DNA from: Chlorocebus sabaeus
Lineage: Eukaryota > Chordata > Mammalia > Primates > Cercopithecidae
Reading direction: 5' to 3'
DNA: 64,000 nucleotides
NCBI RefSeq assembly: GCF_047675955.1
Contig: NC_132915.1
Location: forward strand, 49,118,026 to 49,182,025
The stretch's first letter is position 1, and every line of letters begins with the position of its first letter. The notes under the pieces are model-generated. The model made no database searches. It had not been told where the DNA came from and saw only the letters and a program-made list of their open reading frames with translations. Made by a program: the position numbers and the translations under genes. Positions 11,563-23,904 of this stretch are shown here, in pieces.

Positions 11563-12904
11563 AGGATGGAGAGAAATTCGGGGCAGACTGTGAAGCACCT
11601 TGGAATGTGGTCTCCAGTGAATCTCCTCCTGGTTCTATGGGTGAGTCCTGGGAGCAGTTTGTTTCCCTCCTTACTCTCTTGTATCTTCTCCCTTTCCTGT
11701 ACTCCCTGCTTTTCCTGCTCTTTTCTCTTGATATATAGAGACCTTTTCAACATAGTTCTTTGCCAGGTTGGACACACTTTCCTATGCTCTCGCTCGCCAC
11801 AGACTCAGCTTTAACCCACTTTGTTAAAGTACAGAGACAAACTTTTTCATGTTTCTAAGTTGTCACAAAACTACTGGGATGAGGGACACTAACACACATA
11901 CAACACAGAGAGGAGTCATGTGGGTCATCTGAGGAATGGGCTGTGCATCAGCTTTGGTCTGTTGTCTCCTAACAATGCATCTTGATGAGATAAGTATATG
12001 AAGCTCTGATTAGGTTTAATATTTTAGTCAAATGAGCTGTTTACCTCCACTAGATGACTTGGATGAATATGTTAGAAACTTTGGGTTTGCAGGGGTGCTT
12101 TCTTCCTGAGAATGGCAAATTAAGGCTGCTCTGAAAAGTTACCCTAGTTTTGTTTTCTTGTTAGGAACATTCAAATGAGCATGAAGAAAGAGCAAATACT
12201 TACCAGTGGTGATTAAAAAAATAATTATATGTATATATATAAAATTAGCTTTATTGCCATATTTCCTTGATTCTAAGATGTATATTTTCATGTATTTTTA
12301 CATTTCTGGAATGGGAGTAAGGCTACATGCATGTTTAATGTGGCATCTCTCTGTTTTCCTTCCGTTCTACCTCTCTCCCTCATTCTGCAAATCAAACAAA
12401 CAAGTCGAAGCTCTCATTAAATTGCTGTCTTACAATCAAGGGAATAAGATGATATTTTCTAGTTCCTCACTCCTATCCCCCAGAGACACCTTTTTTGCTT
12501 ATTAGCTGGGTGAGAAGAAATCATCTACTTTAAAATGTCCTATTGAGGGTTAAGCATCCTTCTCAAGAGGATGATACCAACTCTGGAATCACCCATGTAT
12601 AAGACATGTCTAGACTATTTCCATCAGCTGAGGCCCTTTCTTCTCCTGCAAATTGAGATTCATCTGAGTAATTCTCACATGTGCATGTCCTCTGCCATCC
12701 AACTGTCCTCCTCAGAGGCTTCATGACAGAAAGCAGCAAGGGATTAATTTTTAACAACCCAGCCTGGTTTTTATGATGGTCAACATTATTATTTTTTAAT
12801 GTACAAATGGTCCTATGATGATTCTGTTACAACTAGAAGTGCAGGCACTTTGGTAGATTGGTTTATTTATCCTGAACAAAACTGAATATGGGTATAAAAA
12901 TACA
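11563..12904. other. Unique sequence
   Basis: No recognised repeats. A 104-codon frame at 11500-11814 starts inside the LTR and lacks any family resemblance; I regard it as chance. Confidence 0.4.
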
Positions 12905-13235
12905 GTGAATGAAACTGAGTATTGAATAAGATCTAGTAATGAATAAGATCTAGTATTCAGTAGCACAATAGAGTGACTATAGTCAGCAATAATTTATTGT
13001 TTATTTTAAGATAACTAAAAGAATGGAATTGAAATGTTCCTAACACAAAGAAATGAGACATGCTTAAGGTGATGGAAATCCCAATTATTCTGATTTGATG
13101 GTTACACATTGTGAGCCTGTATCAAAACATCACATGCACCCCATAAATAATAACTATTTATTACCCATAAGACTATTATTTACCCATAATAATTCAAAAT
13201 AAAAATTAAGGATAAATAAAACAAACCCAAAAACC
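12905..13235 (+). mobile_element. L1 3' UTR fragment (L1PB/L1MA-type), plus
   Basis: GAATAAGATCTAGTATTC, AGAGTGACTATAGTCAGCAA, AATTTATTGTTTATTTTAAG and ATCAAAACATCACATGCACC match the 3' UTR of L1PB/L1MA elements in sense orientation, ending in AAAATAAAAATTAAGG. The phrase GAATAAGATCTAGTA is tandemly doubled near 12927-12957. No ORF2 remains. Confidence 0.8.
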
Positions 13236-14332
13236 CTGAATATGAATTAGATATTTTTAAAAATAGGAAATGAGTTTCTGTTCTCAATACTCTGTGAGTA
13301 AATTCATGAATGAGAGGGGCTCATATCTAGGTTCACATTGGGACTGGGCAAATCATATCCTGTTCTTGCCCTTGCTCTCCCCCACCCCCAACGACCTCGA
13401 GTTTTAAAACTGTATAAAATCTGGTGACAGTGCACAGATTGGACAGCTGCAAGGAATTATAAAAAGTGAACAGGTGTCACAAAATAACGCATTGCTTGAG
13501 GGGGTGGGTATGTGAAGGGGAGGAGATGTTGGCAGGTCATTTAGCATCAGCTGCTTTGCTGAAGTTGTATGTGGGATTAGCAGAGGGGGGGGATCTGCTT
13601 GCTGCTTAGGCCCAGAGAAGCCCTGGCTCCATCCCAACATCCTATTTGCAATCTAGAGGGGGCTATGTTAACAAGTTCAGCAAATCTCCCTCCAGATCCC
13701 TAATGGACACCCTGCAGCCCTCTCCTTTACTGCCTACTAATCCCCACACTGACTGGCCTCCTCTCCCATACTTTTACCCACCCTTCCTTTTAATCTTTAA
13801 CCCTTTGCTTGAACTCCTTTTGGTCTCTACACAAGAAATCTAACTTTCCTTATCAAATTCCCATCATGGAGACAATACCTTCTTCATGTACCTGAAACTC
13901 ACAGGGTATGAGGGTTTGCATAGCTCTTGTTTCTCTGTGTCACTTTTCTTGCTACTTTGCCCTCTCTCTCAAGACTCTCTTTCTATGAAGCCCATAGAGT
14001 GCACTTGCAATGACCATGTGAAGGGGCACACAGAGCAGTTTGGAGCACAGGTGTGGTTGATACTAGCTTCCCCCATTCAGAGGTGATAAGACCTAAGAGC
14101 ACATTAGGTGGTTGAGAAGACTAAAGGATTTGCTGTTGAAGAGCATCTAACAGAGGACCTGGCATATTGCAAGCACTCAATGAATGATTTGAAAGGCATT
14201 GACATGGTTTGGCCAATGCCTTTTAAGTAGCGAACGGAACCTAAAAAATCTTTAATTTTTCCCACCTTACCTCAGCTGTTAGAAAGCTCAGAACATTTGT
14301 TTTTTCCCCCTTTAAAAACAAAAAAAACTATA
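13236..14332. other. Unique sequence
   Basis: No assigned repeat; GC-richer at about 13370-13640. Small frames on both strands have no exon support. Confidence 0.4.
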
Positions 14333-14472
14333 AGCTGGGCATGGTGACTTGTGCCTGCAATATCAGCTATTCAGGAGGCTGTGGTGGGAATATCACTTGA
14401 GCCCAGGAGTTAGAGGCTGCAGTGAGCTATGATTGTACCACTGTACTCCAGCCTGGATGACAGACATTGCCA
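14333..14472 (+). mobile_element. Alu right-monomer relic (FRAM/AluJ-like), plus
   Basis: One diverged monomer: AGCTGGGCATGGTGACTTGT, CTTGAGCCCAGGAGTTAGAG, CCACTGTACTCCAGCCTGG. No left arm. The tail is replaced by a TATG/TA repeat containing a perfect 22-bp palindrome at 14496-14517. Confidence 0.8.
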
Positions 14473-14984
14473 TATATATATGTATGTATGTATTTAAAGT
14501 TATATATATATAACTTTTTAAAACTTTAATTGTTCTGGTATAATTATTCATTTCCTTCCATTCTCTTTTTATTAAAGTTTGAGATTTTATTGTATTTGGA
14601 TTCCCCAGTTTCCATCTTTCTTTCTTTTTTGATGTAAGAGGAAGAGTAAATAAATACAACCTGAAACAATATCAGTCTACTTGGTTCCCTTGGCCACCCA
14701 AGGGCAGGGGCAGATGGGTGATGAGGGAGCCAGTCCACAGTGGATGAGTTTTTCTTGTAGTTTTCCAGCAGAGTTCCAAGTTATCTCTCCAGGGCTGCCA
14801 TGCAGGCCTTGAGGCCACTTTGAGTAGAGCCCACTGACATCATCTATCTGAGATACTGGGTTTTATGGCTGAAAGAAATTGCTAGACATGTTGTTTCATT
14901 TCACATATGTCAGGATATCCTTGCCCCAGGGAAAGTAAGTTCTTTCCGAAAATTCCTCAGGAATCTGGGGCCTTTTTAATGAAT

Positions 14985-15240
14985 TAATATATTTTTACAT
15001 TAACACATTTGATATGTTTATTTGCCATGAGGCATTGTGTCAGATTTTGACATGCATTAATTTGTTAGATTCTCACCATAACACTGTGAGATAAGAATTA
15101 GTAGTAGCTACATTTTACAAATCAGGAAGCTGACTCTTAGAAAGGTTATATAACTTATCCCAAATTACACAGCTACGAGTTGGACCCAGAATCATTCATT
15201 CGAAACTTCAATCCACAACAGCATTGGTATATTTCAGGGT
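14985..15240 (-). mobile_element. MIR SINE, minus
   Basis: Reverse-complement MIR with the core CATTTTACAAATCAGGAAGC, AAGGTTATATAACTTATCCC and ACACAGCTACGAGTTGGA. Strongly diverged. Confidence 0.8.
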
Positions 15241-15440
15241 AGAATGAAATTGACTGATTCTTCCAGGCCACAAAAAGTTCATCTGAGCAGCTCTGCAGTG
15301 TGGCAGATCATCCAGACTCAGCAGATTCCAGACTCCTGCCTTTCCCTAACTGGACATTACAGGGACTCTGAAGATTTCAGCATTGATACATGAGCCAAAG
15401 AGCCAAGCAGAGGACACTGAATGAATGGAGTATGCCTGAC

Positions 15441-15849
15441 TGTCTTAGTCTGTTAGTCCTGCTATAACAAAATACCTAAGACTGGGTAATTTATAAGCAA
15501 TAGAAATATATTTCTCACAGTTCTGGAGGCTGGAAAATTCAAGACCAAGGTATCAGCAGGATTGATAACCTATTTGGTGAAGGCTATTCTCTGCTTCCAA
15601 GAGGGTGCATCGTTGCGATATCCTCCAGAGGGGAGGACTACTGTGTCCTTACTTGGTAGAAGGAAAAGCAAGGCAAAAGAATGCCCCCTTTAACCTTGAA
15701 CCCTTTTGTAAGGGTACTAATCCCATTCATGAGGGTTCTGCCCTCATGACTTAATCACCTCCCAGAGGCCACATCTCTTGATACTATTGCATTGGGGATT
15801 AAGTTTCAACATGAGTTTTAGAGGGGACATCATCATTCCAACCATAGCA
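15441..15849 (-). mobile_element. MaLR solo LTR (MST/MLT1-like), minus
   Basis: It begins TGTCTTAGTCTGTTAGTCC and ends CCAACCATAGCA, with GACTGGGTAATTTATAAGC, CAGTTCTGGAGGCTGG and CCTCATGACTTAATCACCTC inside. Perfect 5-bp duplication CTGAC at 15436-15440 and 15850-15854. Confidence 0.9.
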
Positions 15850-15854
15850 CTGAC

Positions 15855-17832
15855 TGTAAGAAATTCTGGTCACTAGCTAGATTAAGTACATTATGCATTT
15901 TAGTCTGGCTGCCAGGGGAGAGTGCCCATTCAAGACCTTCTTGTGTCTTTCATCTCCTGAAAGTCTGCATGAAAATAAAGTCCAGTATTTTTTATACCTC
16001 ATTTAAAATTCCTCCACCACTCTCACTCTTTAACTATCCTTTCCACATGAAATACCTCCTTCCTGCCAGCACATAAAATAAGGCCACTTATAAGCCATAT
16101 TGAAACTTGAAGAAAAAAATGAGCATGCATTTTTAAAGCATGTCCCTAAATAAATTTGAAATCAAATCAGTTCAAACAATTGTAGTGCTACAAATATCAT
16201 TAAATTCTCAATGACACTGCTTCATAGGTTTTTTATTTCCCCAACTGAATGTTTAAAATGATTTCTAATTAGGAAGACAACATTGTCTTTAAAATTATTC
16301 AGTGATTCAGAGACAAAGAATAGAAAATGACAAAGACTTCTGGTAGTGAGAAAAAAATCTCAAGCCTTCACCATGCCAAATATTTATTTTCCTTCTGAAG
16401 CAATGTTATTGCTTTCCAAATAAAGAAGCCATTTAGAGCCAAGATATGCCATTCAAATCATAATTGCGTTTCCTTGCTAAATTTAGAATAGAAGAATGTA
16501 TACAATAAAAATGTTAGTAACTCTAGAAGTAAACATTTTGCTCATGATACATATCAAATTAGAAATATTCTAGCATAATGAAAAATATAGCATTGCTGAT
16601 CCAGCATTAGTTGGACTTTTTTTTTGTCTGTTTATTTTGTTGTTTGTTATGAACTTTGTAGTAGTGGGATAGATTTAGATCACATCTTCGCCTGTCTGTA
16701 CTCTCTCACCCAGGCTTTTCCAGAGCCATGAAATGTGCCAAGGCATGGTCAGAGAGGTTGGTTTCAGAATAGGCAGAATCTAATTGCCTCAGAAAGAGAA
16801 GAAATCCCAGATTTTGGTCTAGTGAGCAGAGTATTCCAACTGTAACCCAAAACACCAGTACCATTTAGAAGTTAAACAAGGAACCCATAATATATGTCTT
16901 CAAAGTAATTTGGCTGTTTTTAAATGACTAACTACTTTAAGTTGTATCAGGGAATGTTATAGTTCTATATACAAACCTACTTAACCTTGTTATAAGCCAG
17001 ATATGAGTCATTCAAACAAGTGATTAGTAATGGATTTTGTCAAAATGATCAACCAAGTCATGTTGTGTAGACTAGAAATTTCAAAAGTAAGGTCAGGGAA
17101 ACACTAATTATTCATTAGGATATTAAATGATGACGCTTAAAAAAAATCAGTGGCCCAGTAAGCTTGGAAATACAGTGTCAAATGAAAGTAAACAGAACAG
17201 TTAGTGTAGAACTGGTGTGGATACAGACTTGGTGACAACCAAATCTTTTCTAATTAATCTTTTCTTTGTGTTTGAAAAGAAGGGTTTATGAGAGCCTATA
17301 TATGGAAGCCATTATTGGCTTATGCCAAAAAGTTGGTGCAAGTAAGTACAGATTTCTTACCAGTTACAAAGAGCCTGATCTATTCATTTTATCATCAGTT
17401 ACCTGAGGGACATTTTCATTTTCCATTTCCTTGTTGCTATTTCTGTTTCAGCAACATGCTCAGGGATACGGATGATTTCTATTAGGTGTAATGGCAAAGT
17501 GCTTCTTCCATTCTTGCTGTACCCAGGGAAATGCTGTTAGGTACTGTAGTCTGGATGATATATTTCTCTTTTTTCTGCATTTCTCTTTATAGAACCACCT
17601 GACATATTCTTTTGTGTAGTGGATTGATAATATAATTCATGTAGCAAATATATTCTAAAAAGAGAGGAATAATAATTAAAATTGTTTGAAGTAAAGGTCA
17701 AATTCTGAGTTGGTTTGAAATTGATGGAGGAAGATCATGAAATTTAGGGACTTTTTATAGTTAATGAAAGTGTTCCCTTCAGGCTCCAAAACACAGCTGA
17801 ACTGTAGCAATAATTTCAAGAAATTGTAGTAG
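15855..17832. other. Long unique AT-rich stretch
   Basis: About 2 kb without any repeat or gene I recognise. Candidate frames are short. This may be ordinary intron or intergenic DNA. Confidence 0.45.
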
Positions 17833-18155
17833 TAGTGAGCTGCATAATAACATTTAGGTCAATGACAGACCACATAAATGAAAGTAGTCCCATAAGATTA
17901 TAATGGAGCTGAAAAATTCACCTACTAATGTCAAAGTCATTGTGTCAATGGCCTACAGTGTTAATTACAGTAACATATAATGTACAGGTTTGTAACCCAG
18001 AAGCAATAGGCTATACCATATACCCTAGGTTTGTGGTAAGCTATATCATCCAGGTTTTTGTGAGTACACTCTGGGTTGTTTGAACAATGATGAAATCACC
18101 TAAGGATGCATTTCTAAGAATGTGTACCCATCATTAAGTGATGCACGACTGTGTG
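17833..18155 (+). mobile_element. TcMar-Tigger-type DNA transposon, internally deleted
   Basis: The left end GAGCTGCATAATAACATTTA then GTCCCATAAGATTATAATGG, and the right end GATGAAATCACCTAAGGATG then ATCATTAAGTGATGCACGAC, match the two ends of a Tigger-family element. The transposase-bearing middle is missing, so it is a non-autonomous derivative. Exact subfamily not assigned. Confidence 0.75.
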
Positions 18156-18684
18156 TCATTTTCAGAATGGCAAAATAGAACTCAAGACATAACAAAATCA
18201 TGGGAACTTAAAGGACAATTTAATTTGTGACTCCAAGACCCTGCATAGACAGTTAATTGTAGTCATTCATAACTCATTTTTAACAATATTCCTGTATATA
18301 GCCTTTCTTTAAAAGTAATGGAGGTAAACACTACCATTTCCCTAGGTAGCCTCTTTCAACAATTTACAATCCTTATAACTGTGATTCTTTCTAGAATTAA
18401 ACCAGTATCCAGGCTTGAACAGCAGTAGTCATAATGAGAAATAACAGGATTAGGAGACCCACACTAAAAATGGAAAGAGGAACTATAGGCCTCTTAATTT
18501 CAAATGTTTGAGAAGGGACTTAATACTTCCCAATTTCCCTGTTCAGCTATACAGGAGCTTTTCCTGGGCCCTTAGCTAATCTCTTTTGTGACTTGATTTC
18601 TGGGGAATGACCTTGAGTTTTTCTCCTGGTTTAATGAATAGATATTTATCAAATTGGGATTACAGACTGTTTTGTAACTTTATA
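18156..18684. other. Unique sequence
   Basis: No recognised element. Confidence 0.4.
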
Positions 18685-19115
18685 TTTATTTTATATTTAA
18701 ATTGTTATTAAGTTTTTCATTGAGGTAAAATTTACATAGGATGAAATGTATTTATTTTAAGTGTGTCATTCAATGAGTTTTGATGAGTGCATATTTCTGT
18801 GTGACCTCCACCCCAATCAAGAATACAACATTTCTATCACCCTGGAAGGTACCCTTGAGCTCCCTTCCCCTCTCTCTGATTTTTATCATCTTAGATTAGT
18901 TTTACCAGTTATAGAACTTTATAGAAAGGGAGACATATAGCATTTACCTTTAAAACTGGCTTCCTTTGCTCAACATATTTTTTTTTTAAGAATTATCTAT
19001 GTTGCTGTGTATATCAGGAGTTAATTCCTTTTTATTGTTGAGTAATTTTCCATTGTACATAAGAGAATCTATATCAGTTTTCCTGTTGATGAACAGCTGA
19101 ATGGTTTATAGTTTT
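18685..19115 (-). mobile_element. Ancient L1 (L1ME-type) 3' end, minus
   Basis: TTCATTGAGGTAAAATTTAC, GTGTGTCATTCAATGAGTTT, ACCCCAATCAAGAATACAAC and TGTTGAGTAATTTTCCATTG are the usual reverse-complement landmarks of old mammalian L1 3' regions. Confidence 0.8.
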
Positions 19116-19189
19116 TTTTTTTGAGTCATAGACTTTTCAATCACCATTGGTTTAAATGAACACAAAGAACATTTAAGTTTTCTATAACC

Positions 19190-19600
19190 ACTCAGTAACA
19201 CATATTTATTAAGAGCTTACTCTGAGCCAGGTATTATTTTAAATGCTGAGAATGCAAAAATGAACAAAATAGCATCTCTGTTTTTGTGGAGATTGTTTTC
19301 TGGAGAAGAGACTAAAAATAAAATAAGAAAGATATAACATTATATGTCAATAAGTGTTATGGAGTAAAATAAGGCAGAGAAGGGGAATAGGGAGTGTGAG
19401 GTGTCCAGGAATGCCATCGCTAAGGGGATGGCATTTGGGCAAATACCTGAAGGAGATGAGGGGCAAGTCATTTGGATATCTGGGAAATAAGCATTCTAGG
19501 TAAAAGAAGAGCAAGGTGAAACCCTTCAGGCAGACACATACCTGGTGTTTTCAATGTGCATAGGTGAAGTGCCCCTCAAAGGGATTGGTAGATGATGGGT
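19190..19600 (+). mobile_element. L2 LINE 3' region, plus
   Basis: ATATTTATTAAGAGCTTACT, AATAAGTGTTATGGAGTAAA, CATTTGGGCAAATACCTGAA and GGATATCTGGGAAATAAGC follow the L2 3' end consensus in order, diverged. Confidence 0.75.
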
Positions 19601-19699
19601 TAGGGGAGGGCATAATGTGCTAGTTAGGATGACATGCCAGTTATCAATGTATTATCTCTCAGCTCTTAATTCACCTTTTTGCCTGTTCTTTGAAACTGG

Positions 19700-20045
19700 A
19701 TCTGTGCCCTTTAAATAGTGTTTCCTTGCCAGGTCACACTGAAGCTTTGTCAAGTGAGGACACTGAATAGGATTGGAATATTGGTAACAAGAAAGTCTAG
19801 GGAAGAGGTATATGGCTGCATCTCTCTGAATGGACACAGACTGCAGATATTTGTACCCAATATCAATGTTCATCAACAGGCATCCATTGCAAAGAAGGCT
19901 CTTAATAATCAGGGGGACATAATTATTCATTCTGTGGATATCAGTAACACCAGCCACCCTAATGCTTATTGGGCCCATGAATAAAGTGTCTATGGTGGCA
20001 GGGATGGAGGCTAAACATGGACTTAACAGCATGAACTTCTCCTTA
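19700..20045 (+). mobile_element. ERVL-family endogenous retrovirus pol fragment (RNase H/integrase junction)
   Basis: The plus-strand frame from about 19718 to 19984 encodes a segment resembling the ERVL pol region between RNase H and the integrase zinc-binding domain. It contains a VNVHQ-like motif (here NINVHQ), then a LNNQ...HSVD stretch and a terminal YWAHE matching the conserved AQWAHE site. Similarity continues in another frame to about 20045. The fragment is isolated: no LTR, gag or remaining pol is seen nearby, and it is followed by a minus-strand L1 piece. It is a very old, non-functional remnant. A 126-codon frame on the opposite strand here is a shadow. Confidence 0.7.
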
Positions 20046-20059
20046 TGAAGATTTCCTCC

Positions 20060-20335
20060 AAATCTTTACCCTGATCCTACGGGTATAATTACATGTGAGA
20101 TGGGTCTCTTAAAGACAGCAGATGAATGGGTCTTATTTTTTAAATCTAACTTGCCACTCTGTGTCTTTTAAGTGGGGTGTTTAGATCATTTACTTTCAAA
20201 GTTAATATTGATATGTGAGGTTTTAATCCTATTACAAAGTTGTTAGCTGGTTGTTTTGTGGTTTCTATTGTGTGGTTGCTTTATAGGGTCTGTGGGCTAT
20301 GTATTTAAGTGTGTTCAGTAATTATTATTTATATT
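20060..20335 (-). mobile_element. L1 fragment (ORF1/ORF2 junction region), minus
   Basis: GATGGGTCTCTTAAAGACAG, TTTACTTTCAAAGTTAATAT and GTTAGCTGGTTGTTTTGTGG match the reverse complement of the L1 ORF2 start region. The same region recurs in the larger L1 at about 29150-29330. Confidence 0.8.
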
Positions 20336-20363
20336 AAGTGTTGGAACAGAAATGCAGATCTGG

Positions 20364-20647
20364 GGCTGGGCGCAGTAGCTCATGCCTGTAATCCCAGCAC
20401 TTTGGGAGGCTGAGGCAGGAGGATTGCTTGAGCCCAGTAGTTCAGTAACAGCATGAGAAACATAGTGAGACCCCATCTCTGCAAAAATAAAAAAATGAGG
20501 CATGGTGGTGCATGCCTGTGGTCCCAGCTGCTCGGGAGGCTGAGGTGGGAGGATCCGTTGAACCTGGAATGTTGAGGCTGCAGGGAGCTGTGATCGTGCC
20601 ATTGCTCTCCAGCCTGGGTGACAGAGCAAGAACTAGTCTCTTTAAAA
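20364..20647 (+). mobile_element. AluJ-type SINE, plus
   Basis: Dimeric Alu starting GGCTGGGCGCAGTAGCTCAT, with AluJ-like GAGGATTGCTTGAGCCCAG and a diverged middle. The 14-bp target-site duplication AAATGCAGATCTGG is present at 20350-20363 and 20648-20661. Confidence 0.92.
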
Positions 20648-20661
20648 AAATGCAGATCTGG

Positions 20662-21320
20662 TTTAGGTTCTGTTCAAATAATTTTTAGGTAAAAACAGCT
20701 TCTCTAATTATTTGACATTATGCAATTATTATATTGGACTATTTATAGAGCGAAGTCTCTAATGCTATATAAATGCAAGCAAATATGTGGCACAAAAAGG
20801 GAATCATTTAGAAGGTAACAAAGAGTATTAATTTCTGCATCTTTTAATAAAACTTCTGTTTATTTGTTAATTTAATATCACCCATTACTTAAATAGCCCT
20901 GAAGGAAGTTTCTCTTGAAATTTTATGTTGGGAAAAAATTTATGTGTTCCAAAGAATGAATTGCATTATTTACCAGATAATGCAAACTATATAATTACAA
21001 TGTTTCTCTTTTAGCCTTGTCTGCCAAGAAGTTCAATGCTAAACAAAACTCTCAGTTGCATTACCCTGTCTTCTCATTGGTTGTTGATATAAATCTCTCC
21101 CCCTCTCATGGGTTATTATTCTCTTTTAAATTTTAAAGAAATGTGCTTACATATATGTGTTTTTAAGGTAATCTGTCTCAATTACTTATGGAAAGTAGGA
21201 AAAATAAAAATAACAAATGCATTACCAATAAGTAGAACTATCCACACTGGAGAGAAGACTGGGAACTTACACAGAAGGCAAGCACAATATATATTTTGCT
21301 ACCCCTATTGGGGGTAGTTT
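20662..21320. other. Unique sequence
   Basis: No recognised repeat or gene. Confidence 0.4.
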
Positions 21321-21470
21321 ACCGTCCTAATCCTTGTGATTTTGACTATTTTGATTTTTGCTTCAGACCAGTAAACATTGACCCAATTTGCACTTCTTTA
21401 CCATCCTAATCCTTGTAATTTTGACTATTTTCATTTTTTCTTCAGACCAGTAAACACTGACCCAATTTGC
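21321..21470. repeat. 79-bp tandem duplication (two copies)
   Basis: Copy 1 spans 21321-21399 and copy 2 spans 21400-21470. Both contain CCTAATCCTTG, TTTTGACTATTTT and TTCAGACCAGTAAACA, and both end GACCCAATTTGC. They differ at only a handful of positions, so the duplication is fairly recent. Confidence 0.9.
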
Positions 21471-21934
21471 TCAGAACAAATAGACGGTGAGTTCACAAGA
21501 CCCACAGTCATTGTTGGGTCATTTTATGTTTGGATAGAGAAAACGCTTAGCCTCGGATGGCTAGAGGTTCATCCCAGCTTTGAATCTTATTGTCAAGGGA
21601 CTTCTCTTTTCCAATAGGAAGCTATTGTTCAAATTTGACAACCATCAGCAGCTGCCTTGTTACCACAATTCTTGTATGAGATCAGACTGTGTTATCATTC
21701 TTTGTCTTATTATTTTAACTATTCTGAACAAGTGGATTTTTCTGAATTTAAACACGTTAACTAGACAAAACTAAACTTGTATAGAAGAGGGGTTTATTTG
21801 TTTTGTTTGTTAGCTTTTACCAACCAAAAATAAGCATTAATTTATGTTTTGTTTTGTTTTAATTTTTGCCAACCAAGAGGAAGCACTGATAGAGGAAGAG
21901 GTTTAAATTGTAGATTTGCTGATAATATTATGCT

Positions 21935-22225
21935 AAACACTGGGGGAGAAAACAAGTGGGTTCAAATTTTGGCTCTATTATCTTCTAGCTGTGTTATTAC
22001 CTGTATAAATTATTTAACTTCCACTTGCTTCTGTTTCTTCATTTATAAAATAAGCAACAATTTATTATTGGTGTGGAGAATAAATGACATATATAGTAGT
22101 GTAGGTAACATATTGTATATAAATGACATGTATAGTGTGTGTAAAGTATTGTGCATAAATGATATATGGTATTGTATGTGAAGCACTTAGGATGGTCCTA
22201 GGCAAGAGTTAGCTATTATTAATAT
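21935..22225 (+). mobile_element. MIR SINE, plus, with internal reiteration
   Basis: GTGGGTTCAAATTTTGGCTC, TTCTAGCTGTGTTATTACC, CTGTTTCTTCATTTATAAAA and GAAGCACTTAGGATGGTCCT follow the sense MIR consensus. Between about 22075 and 22170 an AAATGACATATATAGT-like unit is reiterated roughly three times. Confidence 0.75.
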
Positions 22226-22524
22226 TTTAGAATTATAGAAATGTAATTATCTATAATAAGCATTACAAGTGAATAATTTAAAAATTTGCTTCCTAAATAT
22301 AAGTTAAATGTAATTTCACATAAAGGGTAGTAGGTGAGATAAAAAATGTAAAAACTCTCTAACCACAAAAGATTGTTCTTCATTATTTAAATGGTTTCGC
22401 ACTTCCTTGTGGTCAATGGAATTATATTCACTCATTTTTGTGTCACCTACTTGACCTGAGCATTTATTAAATAGAAGATGTTCAATAAATGTTGACCTGA
22501 AATAATCTGAATTCTGACCAGCTG

Positions 22525-22775
22525 CTATTCAAAGGCTATATTTATTGAGAGACAAGGACACCTCAGGCACTGGGGATACAAAGATAAATAAAATATGGAT
22601 TCTGCATTCCAGGGAAGCACACCCTAGAGTGGGGGGCAGACATGTAAAGAAACAACTGCATCCCCAGGGAAGTGGTGCAAGTGACAAATGTGCAGACGGC
22701 TGGGGACACGGAGTGGGCAGAGACCCTGGGGAAGGGTGGCTGTCGGAGGAGGTTTTCCCAGTGGTGTGCCATTGC
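22525..22775 (+). mobile_element. L2 LINE 3' region, plus
   Basis: GGCACTGGGGATACAAAGAT, GATTCTGCATTCCAGGGAAG and a G-rich segment match the L2 3' end. It explains overlapping open frames on both strands at 22529-22868, which I do not call genes. Confidence 0.65.
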
Positions 22776-23903
22776 ATCTTAACCTTCCGTCTTCTTTGTG
22801 TTTGGGGATTAAAGTCAGTGAATGAGGCAAGAAAAAAGCAAGCACATATGGGGCCAAATTACTCTTGAAAAAAACTCCTCACTGCTCACTAAGAATACAT
22901 AGAATAAATCTTATAAGGATACACATCTGTACATATGTGAAATGTCTCTGATAATGTAAAACATACAAGTAATATTTTACAGTATTTTAATTTTAAAAAT
23001 TATTATTTTTCTGAGACACTATTGTTCAACTCAGTTAATTTAAAAGTGTAAATGATGAGCTTCTGCTGAAAATAGGGCCTATGTTTTAACCATATTGGCT
23101 AACGAAAGACATTGTACTACTATTACATTTATGACTAGTTTGTGAATGTTTCAATAGAGAAATAAAGCACACGGGGGAAAGAAAAGACATATCTAATTTT
23201 AAAAATGAAATGCATTATTGTAAAATATGAATGTGAGTGAAAATAAAATTTACTCACCAACGTGTAGGCTATAGCCTAGAAATGCATCTATTTTTTATGC
23301 TATAGACTTTCTGTCAAGTTTCCAAGTAAACGTCTCTGTCCTTCTAAGTCTAGAATGTTATGACTCTGAGAAGACATAAATATAGCTGGCACCAACCTAA
23401 ACTGCAAAGACCAAAACACTGAGATAATATTTTATCAACAATCAAGGATATTTAAAGTGAATGTCTCCATAATGAATTTAGATATAGAAAGTTCTTTAAT
23501 GGTCATTGTGAAATAAAAAGAAAAAGGAGCTGATATATGTGAATAACATTTGAAAGGCACTTAGCACATTTCCAGCAGGCTATTTTTCCAGAAAAGGGGC
23601 CAGAAATCTAAATCATAAGAATAAAGACTGCCTTTTTTGTAGGATGAATGTTTTATAGGGTTATGTTTCTGAGTAAAAGCCTGATGCTCAGTTCTTTATA
23701 AGAATGCTCTCCTGAAATTATATAAATGCCTGTATACTTATAAAGACCTTAAAATAATTAAAAATAAATTAAGCAGTCATCAAAATAGTTAATTTTTAAA
23801 AATTACATTTAATATGATAAAGTAGCATACAGTATTATTCAATGCTCTCATCTTTATAATTTGTAGGTTATACTGCAATAAATGCAAAGTTTGAAGAAAT
23901 TTT
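22776..23903. other. Unique AT-rich sequence
   Basis: No recognised element over about 1.1 kb. Confidence 0.45.
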
Positions 23904-23904
23904 C

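Noticed and set aside
14496..14517. Perfect 22-bp palindrome AAAGTTATATATATATAACTTT
   Set aside because: Arises within a TA/TG microsatellite at an Alu tail; low-complexity palindromes are expected there.
19652..20032. 126-codon minus-strand frame
   Set aside because: It is the antisense shadow of the ERVL pol fragment on the plus strand.
22529..22868. Several 69-107-codon frames on both strands
   Set aside because: They lie over an L2 3' end and its flank; GC-rich composition explains the open frames.
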